Of a stretch of DNA of 64,000 bases, positions 41,101 through 51,888 are shown piece by piece (the stretch's first letter is position 1; each line of letters opens with the position of its first letter). The stretch is from Seriola aureovittata. Its lineage: Eukaryota > Chordata > Actinopteri > Carangiformes > Carangidae. The position numbers were made by a program, and so were the translations under genes. The notes under the pieces were generated by a model that had not been told where the DNA came from, ran no database searches, and saw only the letters and a list, made by a program, of their open reading frames with translations. The stretch lies in assembly GCF_021018895.1 (NCBI RefSeq), contig NC_079369.1, positions 12,930,694 to 12,994,693 of the forward strand, read 5' to 3'.

Positions 41101-42557
41101 CACACACACACCTTGTAAGGGGGGATGTGTCAAGTATCAAGTTGAACAGCATCTATCATATGACAATGAAAAAGAAAGACTGCATCTGATTGAGGTACAT
41201 GTCACTTTTACCTCTTTAACTGTCTCAGAGATGGTTCCCAGCTTCTTCCTGAGAACCTCAGAGGTCTTCACAGTTTCAGACTCTATATTTTTCTAGGAGA
41301 GAGACAGGGGAGAGGAGCATTGGCAAAAAAATGCAAATGCAGACCTAACACTAGTTTTTCAGAAGAACACAAATAAAACTTTGTCTGTAGTGTAGCCATA
41401 TACTAACATATTTCCTTCGAGCTTGTTTCAAAGCGTCTGACTCCTCCAGTTTTTTGGCCTCTTCTCGGAACTTCTGGATGCTTTCTTTCATTTCCTTGTT
41501 TTTGTTAAGCTCCTGTTTCAGGTTGTCCAGAAACTCCCCCAAGAACCCTTTTCTGCCACGACCTCTCTCCCCTGACAAATACCTTACTTGCAGAGGCGGT
41601 GGCCGAAGCACCTGGGTGATATGAAGCAGAAACCACATTAAGGGCAATTTCTCAAAGCATGTTTGGAGCAGTTAAATTAAACTTGGATTTATGTCCTTAG
41701 TGTTGCTTATGTGCTCTGGGACGAGTAGAAGTAAATGTAGAAACCAAGTGTAATAACATGCAAAGAATGGGAGCACCTTTGAATGACAAATATGCAGCAT
41801 AGTAGACTTTATTACAAGAGCTTATGTTGTCTTCTTCAGGTCTAAAAACATCAACTGAATTGTCTATGCTGCATATCTATTACTCTAAAATCCATAGGTT
41901 ACGTCAGGTGTTTGTACCTGTGAGGAGCTTGTGAGGAACCCACGTATCCTGAAGACATTGGGTCTGTTGTGATGTAGCAGGTAAGAGGAAGGGAATGCCA
42001 CCAAGCCTCTTCTCACACATATCTGGAGACAGGTGCAAAAACAGCCTCAAACTTCAGTGGACTGGTCATGTAGTGACAATCAGGTCAAGGACAAACTCCT
42101 GAACTGTGCATCACACTGATAAATGACTTATGCGACGAACTTTTATAATTTTCGATCAAATATCGGCATCAAAATATGATAGTATCACTTGTGAAGAAGC
42201 AGGTTTGTAGGTATGAAACATAAAAACCGGGCTCTTTAGAAGACATAGCTGAGAGTGAATACGTGAGCTACCAAAGTTGAACTTTTACTAGCAAGTTACG
42301 TTTCCCGTCGTTGTCCTGAGCCAGAGTCCAAACACCGGTTGGGTATCTTAACATTCAAAGCTAACTCAGCTAGCTAACGCCACGTTAGTAGCCTGCCTAG
42401 CAAAACTCGTAACATTTAACTGTCAGTAATAAAAAATGACACTTCGAAACTACCGATTAAGTTCCCCTTTATTATTTAGTCGTGTTTTAAATGTTGATAT
42501 TCAACACAAAATGTTCCAAGCACTCACCTGATAACACTGACACAAGGGGGTCGCCAT
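32167..42557 (-). CDS. timm44: Mitochondrial import inner membrane translocase subunit TIM44, 13 coding exons, 460 aa
   Basis: TIM44 tethers mtHsp70 to the TIM23 channel on the matrix side of the inner mitochondrial membrane and so drives presequence-protein import. Coding exons on the minus strand, 5' to 3': 42528-42557, 41918-42022, 41408-41611, 41212-41292, 40933-41082, 40502-40638, 36027-36112, 34573-34665, 34118-34242, 33809-33859, 33515-33604, 33060-33170, 32167-32286. Phases agree at every junction and the total is 460 aa (human about 452). Exons 1-2 encode an Arg- and Ser-rich N terminus with few acidic residues, fitting a matrix presequence. Exons 3-5 encode the charged helical region (KEMKESIQKFREEAKKLEES). 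Exons 9-13 encode the conserved C-terminal membrane-binding domain (GLFSKTEMSEVLTEIL; LVMVIRNTKGEVVEGDP), ending AAWRLLDISASSTEQIL. Exon 6 ends within a GAG codon at a gtacgt donor. Intron 6 is about 4.4 kb because of a retrotransposon. The gene follows hnrnpm on the same strand. Confidence 0.96.
34417..34445. repeat. (AAAC)n microsatellite in timm44 intron 8
   Basis: About seven copies of CAAA between timm44 exons 8 and 9. Confidence 0.9.
36450..40220 (-). mobile_element. Non-LTR retrotransposon with a putative restriction-like endonuclease (R2-like superclade), inserted in timm44 intron 6
   Basis: The element reads on the minus strand, the same sense as timm44, and fills most of intron 6. 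It has a long reverse-transcriptase ORF followed in the same frame by a CCHC finger and a PD-(D/E)XK-like endonuclease. This C-terminal order is the layout of the R2/R4/HERO/NeSL-type LINEs, as opposed to an N-terminal APE endonuclease. About 550 nt of 3' UTR follows the stop codon at 37020. The 3' boundary near 36450 and the 5' boundary near 40220 are estimates. I did not find a target-site duplication or a poly(A)/microsatellite tail. The missing ATG and N-terminal zinc fingers suggest 5' truncation. Clade within the group (possibly HERO-like) is uncertain. Confidence 0.85.
37020..40217 (-). pseudogene. Retrotransposon reverse transcriptase/endonuclease ORF, interrupted by one in-frame TAG
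   Basis: The open frame runs from a stop at 40218-40220 to the final stop at 37020 and is broken only by a TAG at 37833-37835. The frame is the same on both sides. The 5' part (about 795 codons) carries reverse-transcriptase motifs: SSAPGPNGVPYRVYK, FLDLANAFGSVPHSL (motif A), IMAGCTISPLAF and YMDDM (motif C), followed by a thumb region. The 3' part (about 270 codons) has a CCHC finger (CSLC...HILSGC), then RYTWRHNQVLK, then RPDIVLWS...YFIELTVPWE, resembling the catalytic block of restriction-like endonucleases. No ATG lies in the first 48 codons, so the N terminus with DNA-binding zinc fingers is probably lost. Retrotransposition from this copy is unlikely, but the decay is slight. Confidence 0.85.
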
Positions 42558-42562
42558 CTTGA
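42551..42562 (-). promoter_or_regulatory. TISU-like translation initiator / YY1 motif around the timm44 start codon
   Basis: On the minus strand the start codon sits in CAAGATGGCGAC, which differs from the TISU consensus SAASATGGCGGC at one position. TISU elements allow cap-dependent initiation on very short 5' UTRs and also bind YY1. They are common in genes for mitochondrial and basic cellular functions. The motif is seen directly; its function is inferred. Confidence 0.6.
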
Positions 42563-42574
42563 ATGTAGTGCCTC

Positions 42575-42598
42575 TGACCTTCTTCCGGTGGTGACCTT
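42575..42598 (-). promoter_or_regulatory. timm44 proximal promoter cluster: ETS/GABP-like core flanked by two AAGGTCA half-sites
   Basis: On the minus strand, just upstream of the timm44 ATG, a CCGGAAG core (42582-42588) lies between two AAGGTCA half-sites (42592-42598 and 42575-42581). ETS/GABP (NRF-2) sites and ERR-type AAGGTCA sites are known regulators of nuclear genes for mitochondrial proteins, which fits TIM44. Binding is inferred from motif matches only. Confidence 0.4.
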
Positions 42599-42822
42599 CC
42601 ATGTCCACGAGGGGAGGGTCTTCAGAGTCATGTGACACCACTAAAGCATAATCTCCCCGGTGCGATTTCCCTCCACATGGCACCATTTCACTACGTTCGC
42701 ATGTTATGCAATATTATATGCGTGTAGGCGTACTCACATTTTATGAAAATGTGACAAACCGTCCACTATACTGACACAGTGCAATAACACAAAAAGCCAG
42801 CAAAGCACTCCAAATATTGAGG

Positions 42823-42828
42823 TTTATT
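42823..42828 (-). promoter_or_regulatory. Polyadenylation signal of hnrnpm (AATAAA)
   Basis: AATAAA on the minus strand lies about 314 nt past the hnrnpm stop codon, implying a short 3' UTR. Transcription would end only about 250 bp upstream of the timm44 start codon on the same strand. Confidence 0.6.
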
Positions 42829-42874
42829 TATCAAAACACCTTATAGAACAAAGGCAATGACAGGTGAAGCATGA

Positions 42875-42875
<1 letters not shown>

Positions 42876-42907
<32 letters not shown>
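42876..42907. repeat. 32-nt A tract (U run in the hnrnpm 3' UTR)
   Basis: An uninterrupted run of A on the plus strand lies between the hnrnpm stop codon and its poly(A) signal. It is followed by further A-rich sequence. In the hnrnpm mRNA it would be a long U run. Confidence 0.9.
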
Positions 42908-42909
<2 letters not shown>

Positions 42910-43141
42910 AAAAATTTGGTCTCTAAAAAAAACAAAACAAAAAAACAAAAGAAAGAAAGTAAAATTTAGGCATGAACTAAAACATGAACTTTCACTGTTA
43001 CAAATTACTAACTAAAATAACATTTGCACTGTTACAAATATCTAACAATCCAAGTGTATATATGCTGAAGGACAATTCAGATGATACAGAGCATTTGGAC
43101 ATGAACTAAATGAGAAGTCAGATGTAACACAGACAAGTAAC

Positions 43142-46100
43142 TTATGCATTCCTATCAATCCTAACATCAATCTCTCTTCCATTCAGCCGGTAGCCGTTCA
43201 TTGTCCTGCAGGCGCGCTCAGCAGTTTCAGGGTTGTCAAAGCGGACCACACCGCAGCCCTTGGACTTGCCGTTCTCCATCTTAATATCAGCATACTGGAC
43301 CATGCCTGCAGAGGGAAGAATTCCAGTGTTAGAAATATTCCGATATGAAATTAACACTCATGGTTAATTTTATATACAAACTATGACTACTCTTACCACA
43401 TGTATTGAAGGTATCCTTCAGCATCTTCCAGGTGAAGTCAAATGGGAGCTAAAACAAAAGTAATTCAAAACAGATTAAAATCATACACAAGAAGATACTG
43501 GTCAAATGAATTAAGTCCCAAATAACCTATAGATAAACACTTACATTTCTGACAAAGATTTGGCATCCCTTCCTGACATTGCCTCCCCCGGTTCCAGGCC
43601 CGCCAGCTCCAGCTCCTCCAAAGGAATTACCACCAAATCCTCGATCCAGGTCAGCAGAGCGATCAAACTGGCCGCCAACGCCTCCAGATCCCATCCGGTC
43701 CATGCCAGAGCTCATGCGGTCGAGGCCACCTGAGGGGAAGCGGTCGAGTCCTCCAGTGGAGCCCATGCGGTCGAAGCTGGTGGCCATTCTGTCAAGACCA
43801 GTGTTGCCCATGCGATCCATATTCATTGGGGAACCAAAGTCCAGGCCAGAACTCATGCGATCCAAACCAGACGGGCCTAAGCGATCAAACCCAGCTGGGC
43901 CGAGGCGGTCCATGCTGGAGCTCATACGGTCCAGGCCAGGTCCTAGCCTGTCCATACTGGGCCCCAGCCGGTCCATCCCCGAACCCATCCGGTCAAATCC
44001 AGAACCCAGCCTGTCCAGGTCAGACACGCGGTCCATCCTGTCCATGCCCATCCGGTCCATCCCTGCCATGCGTTCCATGCTGCCTCCCAGCCGGTCCATT
44101 CCAGAGTTCATGCGGTCCATACCCAGGGAGTTTCCTGTGGGGGGAGAAAAAAAAAAAAGTTTTAAAGAAAGGTTACGTAGACCACCTCAGCTGAAATAGG
44201 CATTACATTGATGAGGCTTATTGGAGTACTTGTCAGAGGAATTTCAAACAAAATCCTGAAAATACGAACCCATTCCTCTTTCAAAGGACTCTCCAAAATT
44301 ATTGCGAGACATTCCCATTTCATTTCGCCCAAACTCCCTGTCAAAAGCACCACCAATCCCACGGTCCATCTCTGACAATGCAAGAGATGAAACCATTAGA
44401 AGTGTCCAGCAAAACGTGAAAGTCATTCACGCTTGCTTTGGAGTACTTAGCACAGCTCCAAACATCTCCTTACCGTTCATTCTGCCCATCCCTGAAGAAC
44501 CGAAACGATCCATGTTGTTCATTCCTCCAAAGTTTTCCATTCCTACAACAGAAGAGAAGAAAGTCTTAATACAAGGGGACACCAGAAATACATGGACAGG
44601 CCGGGTATGGAATTCTGATGCCTGAGGCAGGGAGCTTAAAATATAAAACTGATGGTTTTACATTTTCATTTTTTCCCCATGCGCTCCCACAGTTAAGATG
44701 CTTGTAATGGAGATTACCTTCCTGCAAATGCTTCCCAATTACTTTAGGGATCTGAATGAGATTATGTCATGAATTGTTTTAACGTTTTAAATGTGACAAG
44801 TTAGGAGAGGCATTGAGTTTGCTCTCGCATCAAAAGTGGCAGTTGACATAAATACAGTAAGGGGCCACAGCCACTTGCAACATTCTGGTACGTACCTCCT
44901 CCTCCTCCCATACGTCCTCCCATGTTGCCAAAGCCCATTCCTTCCATTCCTACAAGTGAGAGGAGTGATGATTAGTCAGATTCCAATGGGGTTTTCTTCC
45001 CAAGAGTTAAACAAAAACACTGCAGCAAATTACCTCCAGGGCCCATGTTGCCCATTCCTCCTCCTCCTCCACCACCACCTCCTCTGTTGAGTTGGGTAGC
45101 ATCAATGGGCTGGCCACCAGGCCCCAGGCCCAAACCGACACCACTCAGACCACCTGGGAGAAAATGGGTACAGTATTTTAGTCTGCAGAAATTGACTTAT
45201 TCACAGTATTACTATTCTTCAGTATCAAGGGGATCTCAGACATGTTCATTCAATATAAAACGTTATGCACAAATTTGAGGTAACTTGATATACATTTCAA
45301 TTGGCATGGGATGCTGTGGTTATAAGAAAACTATCCACAACAACAAGTGCCATCTGGTCCCCCAGCAAAAGTGGCTGTAAATACAGACCTTGGATTTCAC
45401 AAAAGTAATCTTAAGTACTTTACATAATATTTACAGTGCACTTGTCTTTGCTTCAATATTTTTATCCTAATGAAGAGTAAACTTACGAGGAAGAGCAGCA
45501 GCTCTATCAGGTGGTCCAAAATCTTTGGGCAGGGACTTCTCATCCTGAAAAAAACCCATAAAAAACATATTCAGACTATGCTCTCAGATCATAATGTGAT
45601 CCAATATACAAAGAGGTTTAGGCAACATACCAGTTTCACATGCATGACCCTGTTGAACAACAGCTGCCCATTGAACATAGCTGTAAAATCATTAAGGAAA
45701 GCGTACCAGACGTCTTGAAGCAATGTGGTTATACTGACTAAACATTCTGCCAACATTTTTCAAAAGGATACAGACAGCTTGGACTGCTTCAATGGGCATA
45801 TCAAAAGTTACTGTGCCCATGCCTCTGCTTTTCCCATCTTTGTCCTCCAGAATGTCAGCCCTCACCACCATGCCTGCCATGCTGAACACCTCTTTCAGCT
45901 TCTTCCAGCCCACTTTGTAGTCAAGCTATATGCACAGGGAACAATTTAAGAAATGGTTACTTGTTTGTCCATACGCAAACTACACAGTTTACACATAAAT
46001 AATAGTTAAATTACAGTTGCTGATACCATTAGTCATTCTAAGTGCTTAGTTGACTTACAAGGAAAAAAGGTTTTAACCAATTTATCAAGTAACTTTTTAA

Positions 46101-49100
46101 TCAAGCACAAATACCAATTATTTACTGGGTAGTTTTCAAATAATAAAACAACAAACAAGAATCAAACAATGACAAAAATGTGGAAGCCTCACATTAGCCA
46201 CAAAGACAGTGCTGCCAATCCTGCCAGCCTGGAGACCATGGATGATCTCGTTGGGGATGTTGGGGTTGTTCATCAGGCTGGGAGGAATGTTGATGGGGCC
46301 ATTTGGTCCAGGGCCCATTCGATCCATGTTCATGCGATCCATTCCACCCATTCCCCCCATTCCTCCCATTCCTCCCATCCCGCCATGGCCTCCTGGAGGT
46401 CCTCCACCTTGAGCCTTGTTGATTTCTCTCTGAGCAATCACACCATCTGGGTCCTAACAAACCACATGAAAATATGACTTCAGCAAATTCACAAATTTTA
46501 CATCAGTCTGATGGGAAAAGTTCACAAGTTGTTTCTCATTATTCTTGCTGTGGCCTACCTCCTTCACTTTTAGGGGTCGTCCATTGAGGTTGTGTTTGTT
46601 TACCTTCTCCACTGCTTTTTTCATTAGCTCTTCAGTCCTAAACTCAACAACACTGACAAACATATATCCAGTGAGTACAAATTTTTTTATTGACGAGCCC
46701 GTCCAAAGATCTGCTCTTAACATTTCAATTTTGTCAATCTGAGGTGCCAACATAACCAATTGTAAATGATAAATGAATAGAATACTTACGCACAACCCTT
46801 TGTTGATTGAAGTCAGAAGAGGCCGCACCAAGAGGAGTAAAGAACAATTCAAATTAGTAAAAGCAATAGTTATAGTAGATGTTTAACTGACACAAAAATT
46901 AAGCAAAAATAGAGAATTTCATGCACAATCAAAAGTTCAACACCACACAAGCCTACAGCCTTGGCCACAGCCCTGTTCTTCCAAATAAATTATTAAAGTG
47001 TCACATTTTCCCCATCTCTAACACAATGCAGGCATGTCTGGTGACTATACAAAGTATTTTTCCAACATCCAAAGGGCAGAAAATCCACAGTGAGATAGGA
47101 TTCCCGACTACTAAGACATTGGAGGTGACTTTTCCAGTAAAGCAGTTCTACAGAATGAGTTTTATTTAACAACCATCTAACAGCCTTGTAACAACCTCTT
47201 TCATACTAGATCCCTTTAGTTCATAAGGAGCAAATCCAGCAACCAAAAGGGAGACTGTCAGCTACTGCAATACCACAGGATTGGCTGCGAAGAAAGCTGA
47301 AGACCTGTTATAAGAGCATCAACCCTCCGGATGGCCTCAAGACAGTGCCACAGACGACACCAAATAAAACACGCCTCTGGCATGTCACCATCTCACACAC
47401 ACTCCACCAGGCTTCTGAATCTGAACAATTCCCAACAATGAAAATAAAGAAACCAAAGCTGACAAACACAGGTTTGTCTAGGATTATTCATATTTTTTTT
47501 ATTTGTATGTATTTGCACTTACCCTCGATTTGCCTTCTGCGTCCATTAAGTGTTCCACGTACGTTACCTCACCCACTACAAATCAGATTCCAGAGACGAC
47601 ACACACCAAGGGGAGAGAAGCCGAGAGAACAATGGGGGTTTAGAGCAGAAACACAAGTAGGGCGGCCGGTGACAGTGAGCTCGGACTGCCAGTCCTGAGT
47701 CTTCCCCCAGCACCGCAGCAGCACAATATGGTACAGGTCTACAAAAAGCAAGCTTGGGTCTTTTATTTATTTATTTTTTTTAAGAAAGAATAAAGACTTC
47801 TTAGCCTGTCCTTGTTGGAATTCTCCCGAAGCACCAAAAGCAATAGACTGAGGACAACAACTATTGAAATGGCCATCAGCCTTCCTATTTGGATATAATG
47901 CCGCACACCACCTTCTATATGAAGAGAATTAACCAAAGAATTTCAAGTCATCAAAACCCATTCAATGCCTCAGTCCATTTCATTGCAAACCTGCGCATTC
48001 TTTGTCAGATGTCGCCATTTTAAACCTCAGGCTAATGCATCACTACATTTGCCCATCAGCTGAGCCTAAGAGGAAACCTACAGCTAGAAAACTAACCATA
48101 ATGTTAATGATGACAAGCTCTTAGGGGACAGAAACTTCTCTAGACCTGTTCCTGGAACGCACAATATCAGAATTTTGATTCAGCGTCGACCACAGCCACG
48201 CTTTCGTTTCAGATCACGTTTCTGATCAACGAATGGGCATCCGTGACCAAACCTCTAGAGACAAGGACAGTGCATAAGAAGCTGCTTCATTTTGTAGACC
48301 TGTACCCCAAAGAAATCCCCAACGCATAGCTGTGTTTGGCACAACATGGAGATCTGCTGAGAAAACATTTGCTTGTCAAGGTCAAACCTAAAAAAGAAAA
48401 TGCAATTTAACTCCACAGTCAGTTTTGAAAAAACAAACACCAGGCACTCCTTCTGAAAGAGGATTGTACCCATCTTGACACATGCTTTTACTTAAAATGC
48501 CAATGTTGTGCAATGCTTATGATTCATCTGAAACTTTCCAAAACCGATCACTAAACAACTACTTTCACATGAATAACAGCACATTAAAATCCACAGTGTA
48601 CTTTTAAGAGAAAACTTTAAACTAATACCTGCTGTAATTCAAAGTTGCTGAAATACAAATGATTTCATTGGACATGTCTCCAAAATTTTGACCAAATTAT
48701 AAATCATGAGAGCCCAGGTTTTACTGTTTGTTACATGTTGTAACAGAGAAACTTGTTCCTTGCTCCTGGGCAAAATAATTACACTACAGCAAAGTACTGT
48801 ATATTCTTTCATACATTTCTTGGGGGAAAGCATCTCATTGTGCCCCTTATGATCCCACACCACTGGACTTTCACATTAGTTCACCAGCTTTGCACATGTA
48901 CAACCTTCACATCACAAAAAAATCCACAAAGGGTTGTAGTAGTCTCAAGGGAGAGTAAGTGTTCAGTCTACCATCCAGGTTCGCAGCACTTGTGCGAGTC
49001 TGCAGCAACTCTTTTGTTGGCGGACAAGTAAGGGGGACTTCATCCAAAACCCTTTTCCAATAACTCCCACGAAATCTCAAGCAACATTGTACAACTTAAG

Positions 49101-50374
49101 TACCTGAACAAATTCCCAAAAGCCCTTCAAAGCTGCAGTGGTCAAACAAAATGACCATGGATCTTTTTGTTATGTCCAAAGCTGACTGAGTCGGTCCCAT
49201 GTCCAGACACCTTACCTTTTTCTTTCATCAGGTCTTTGAGGGCTTGCCATTTCACATCATAGGGGATGTTGCTGACAAAGACACGGTATCTTTTGTTCGC
49301 ATTTCCATAGGGTTCGTAGCGCCCGCCCCCACCTCTCTTCTGGGGTCTCTCCTTCCTGCTTGAATTGGACTCATGCTTGGCTTTCCCATTCAATTCTCTG
49401 TATAAAGAGATCAATTAATGCATTGGATAAATGTAAGGAACAAAAACACATTTCATGTTAGCATGTCAACTTTCTTTTAGAACCCAGTAAAAGCACAATT
49501 GGATTCTGAGAAGTGAATTCCTAAAAGGCTTAATAAAAAAGGAAAAAAAGGTGACAGTGGACACACATCTGCTAATTCAGGTTAGGACCAATGAAATCAC
49601 ACTAAAACATAATACCATCAAGGTATCTTTGCTACTTTATAGGAGGCCAAAATGGGGTCACTGTTGTAACTCAATCCAGTAGTAAGAGTTTCCTTTGTTC
49701 TGTTAATGCTAGCAGCCTATTCCACTAGATAGATTGTTTTATTGATACAAACAGTTATTTATATTTTTGAGAACAGGTTTATTTAAAAACCAGAACAATT
49801 GTTTGACTTGCAATAATAGCCTTCAACGCAAGGTTGCAATCGGGATGATTGAACTGAAGTCGCATGGCAAGGCCGCTCTAAAGGCGCACTAGGCCTTTAT
49901 TACATTAGCAATCTATCGTTTCATAATTTGCATGCATACAACCAAATAGTGAACATATTTGGTCGGTAAATTGGCATTAAGTGGCTAAGTAAGCGGACAG
50001 CTAACGTTAGGCTACTTAAAATTACGTTACGTAAAATGGGCCGATTCTCCTTGTAAAAAGACGGGCACCATACACCGCCGCCTGGACGCATAAAACGACG
50101 AAATTTAAACACATTGTGGTCGTTAATATATGACTGCCTCGAGTGGATACAATTATTTGAGCTTTTTCATTAAATATTGGTCAAAGTACGACATTCCCGT
50201 GTATCAGAATCATTAATTAGCAAGTAGGAGCCAACAAAGGACCCGGGATGAATGGACTTACCCCTGCTGCTGCGGCTGCTGCGGCGGCTGCGTCTGCTGC
50301 TGCGGCGGCGGCTGCTGCTGCTGCTGCTGCGGGCCTGGTTGCTCGGTAGTGTTTTCGGCCTGCTCGTTAGACAT
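43142..50374 (-). CDS. hnrnpm: Heterogeneous nuclear ribonucleoprotein M, 16 coding exons, 707 aa
   Basis: Nuclear RNA-binding protein that binds GU-rich pre-mRNA and regulates alternative splicing. Coding exons, 5' to 3': 50262-50374, 49216-49397, 47523-47575, 46790-46797 (8 nt), 46559-46652, 46193-46453, 45772-45925, 45631-45680, 45487-45544, 45034-45153, 44896-44949, 44474-44542, 44270-44371, 43545-44134, 43397-43448, 43142-43305. All phases agree; 707 aa compares with about 730 in human. RRM1 is at about residues 75-150 (VFVSNIP, KSRGCAVVEF), RRM2 about 230-306 (TVFVANLDYKVGWKKL, KSRGMGTVTF) and RRM3 about 630-707 (CQIFVRN, KSKGCGVVRF), ending REIDVRIDRNA. Residues about 441-620 carry over 20 MDRM/MDRL-type repeats, the counterpart of the human MERMG repeats. 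The N terminus is Gln/Pro-rich, coded by CAG/CCG runs. The donor at 44269 (gttcgt) is weaker than the others but is required by frame. Confidence 0.96.
46790..46797 (-). other. hnrnpm: 8-nt microexon of hnrnpm
   Basis: Exon 47523-47575 ends in phase 0 after KSR, and exon 46559-46652 starts with the last base of an Ala codon. The conserved protein reads KSRGCAVVEF, so eight bases for G, C and two thirds of A are missing. Those bases, GGTTGTGC, occur once at the right place, between an acceptor-like AACAAAG and a perfect gtaagt donor, with a TGAC branch-like motif about 20 nt upstream. Joining them restores both frame and RNP1. Confidence 0.8.
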
Positions 50375-50517
50375 CTTCTTACGCAGTTTAGTGTCTTGCA
50401 AAAAATTGAAAATGGTATATTCTTGAAATTAATTAAGTTGCGAGTAATTGACCTTAACAGTAGAGACAACAGCTAGATGAATGACTGCGCCGACCACTAC
50501 TGCGACATCAGCTTGGG

Positions 50518-50527
50518 AAAATGGCGG
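50518..50527 (+). promoter_or_regulatory. YY1-like AAAATGGCGG motif upstream of hnrnpm
   Basis: AAAATGGCGG matches the core of the YY1 site often found at TATA-less housekeeping promoters. It is about 145 nt upstream of the hnrnpm ATG and inverted relative to that gene. The surrounding 50460-50600 is relatively CpG-rich. Its ATG also opens a short rightward frame (see findings). Confidence 0.4.
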
Positions 50528-51179
50528 AGTGTGCAGTCCCGGCCAAACTAACGGATGCTGGGAATTTTAAAAAGGTAGTGACACAATGGTCTACATCCGG
50601 TGTCTCCTTCAAAAGTAAAGCGCATTGTGGCTATAGACTGTATAAAAAAAATATCGTGGCCCATAAAGGGATTTTCAGAATAAAAGTGCATCGAGTCCAG
50701 ACAAACATATTAAAACATTAAAACTTAAATGTAAAATGTATGTTTTGTGAGTGTTTGCTTTCGTGTTTTTCAGAAAAAACGAAATATGTGTATTTAGTTT
50801 ATTTAGTTATTTATCTATCTACTCTTTAAAAGCTCGCCTGTTTCCATATGATGATAACTGAGTACTTATACAGATGTAATGGCTCACAAAACCAGACCAG
50901 CAAGTTGCCAGCAGGTTTTTAGTTTTCATGCCCCTCATTATAGTATACTCAGCTGTATGCAGAAAACAGAGTGCTTACACATCTTGGATTTACACTGGTA
51001 GGCCATGCAGCTGTACCTTCAATAGTCTTTCTTCACATTGAAGAAATAACTTGTTTAACTGTTTTATGTCATACAGCCATAAATGTATCAGAATCTCTCT
51101 GTGTCTCACCTCTCTTTGTGACTTTCTTTCATTTTTAACATAATAGATTTATCATACACTACTGTTCGTAGTATGACAT

Positions 51180-51236
51180 TACTATACTATACTATACTAT
51201 ACTATACTATACTATACTATACTATACTATACTATA
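51180..51236. repeat. Pentanucleotide microsatellite (ACTAT)n
   Basis: About eleven near-perfect tandem copies of ACTAT, directly beside the LINE fragment in the hnrnpm-dmap1 intergenic region. Confidence 0.95.
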
Positions 51237-51243
51237 CACAAGA

Positions 51244-51440
51244 ATGAGCAAACTCTACATTCTGAGGAACTACGTCTTCCAATGTATGCAGCAAGATGCT
51301 GGAGATCTTCAACCAGCCTATGGGAGCGAGTGTCAATGTATTATGGTCTGCAGGGAGAACAGCATCTGTTTCAGAGATGCCAGCAGGAGCAATAACTTTA
51401 TAATTTTCAACCCTGCTGGTGTTTACAGTTTCATGTTCAG
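51244..51440 (+). repeat. Decayed LINE fragment (C-terminal part of a reverse-transcriptase ORF)
   Basis: With frameshifts, the conceptual translation gives KLYILR, then NVCSKMLEIFNQP and GASVNVLWSAG. This resembles the conserved post-RT block of fish Rex1/L2/Maui-type LINEs (KLYFLRRL...CSKMLEIFYQSVVASVL). It is heavily mutated and not part of a host gene. It lies in the hnrnpm-dmap1 intergenic region. Confidence 0.65.
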
Positions 51441-51557
51441 TTGCACGGGTAAACTATGCATTTATTATTATTTTTAAATATAAATTTCTCTTTGAAATAA
51501 ATAATTTCTGCAGTGCACCGCCAGACCTCACGGGGGCGACACAAAGACGACAGGGCG

Positions 51558-51574
51558 ACCGGAAGTAATGGCGG
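51558..51574 (+). promoter_or_regulatory. Candidate dmap1 core promoter: ETS core plus YY1-like motif
   Basis: ACCGGAAGT (ETS/GABP core) overlaps AAGTAATGGCGG (YY1-like), about 315 nt upstream of the dmap1 ATG. This is typical of TATA-less housekeeping promoters. A TTGCAG at 51851-51856 could be the acceptor of a 5' UTR intron, so the first dmap1 exon may be non-coding and start near here. Confidence 0.45.
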
Positions 51575-51888
51575 TTCAGCTGGCCAGCTAGTGTTCACCT
51601 AGCCTTAACAATAGCTTGTGAATATTCTTTATTAACTACATCTCTTGCTTTCATTTATAGTAAAAACGTTCTCGGTAATGCTACAAAATAAATATTATAA
51701 AGTCGTTAAGTGGCTGTTTGCGGCTCTGTGCTAAGTCAGCGTAGTTTAGAAATGATAACGTTAGCGTTAGCCTTTAGCTAGAAGCGTATTCGTTGGATAG
51801 TACCGCATAACTGAATGAGCGCCTGTGAATGAACAAACAGCATTTACAATTTGCAGGGTGCGAGAAGTAATTAAAAACATATTAAGCC

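Noticed and set aside
43579..44199. 206-codon plus-strand open frame rich in Pro, Arg and Ser
   Set aside because: It is the antisense of the Met-Asp-Arg repeat exon of hnrnpm. Codon periodicity of the repeat keeps the opposite strand open.
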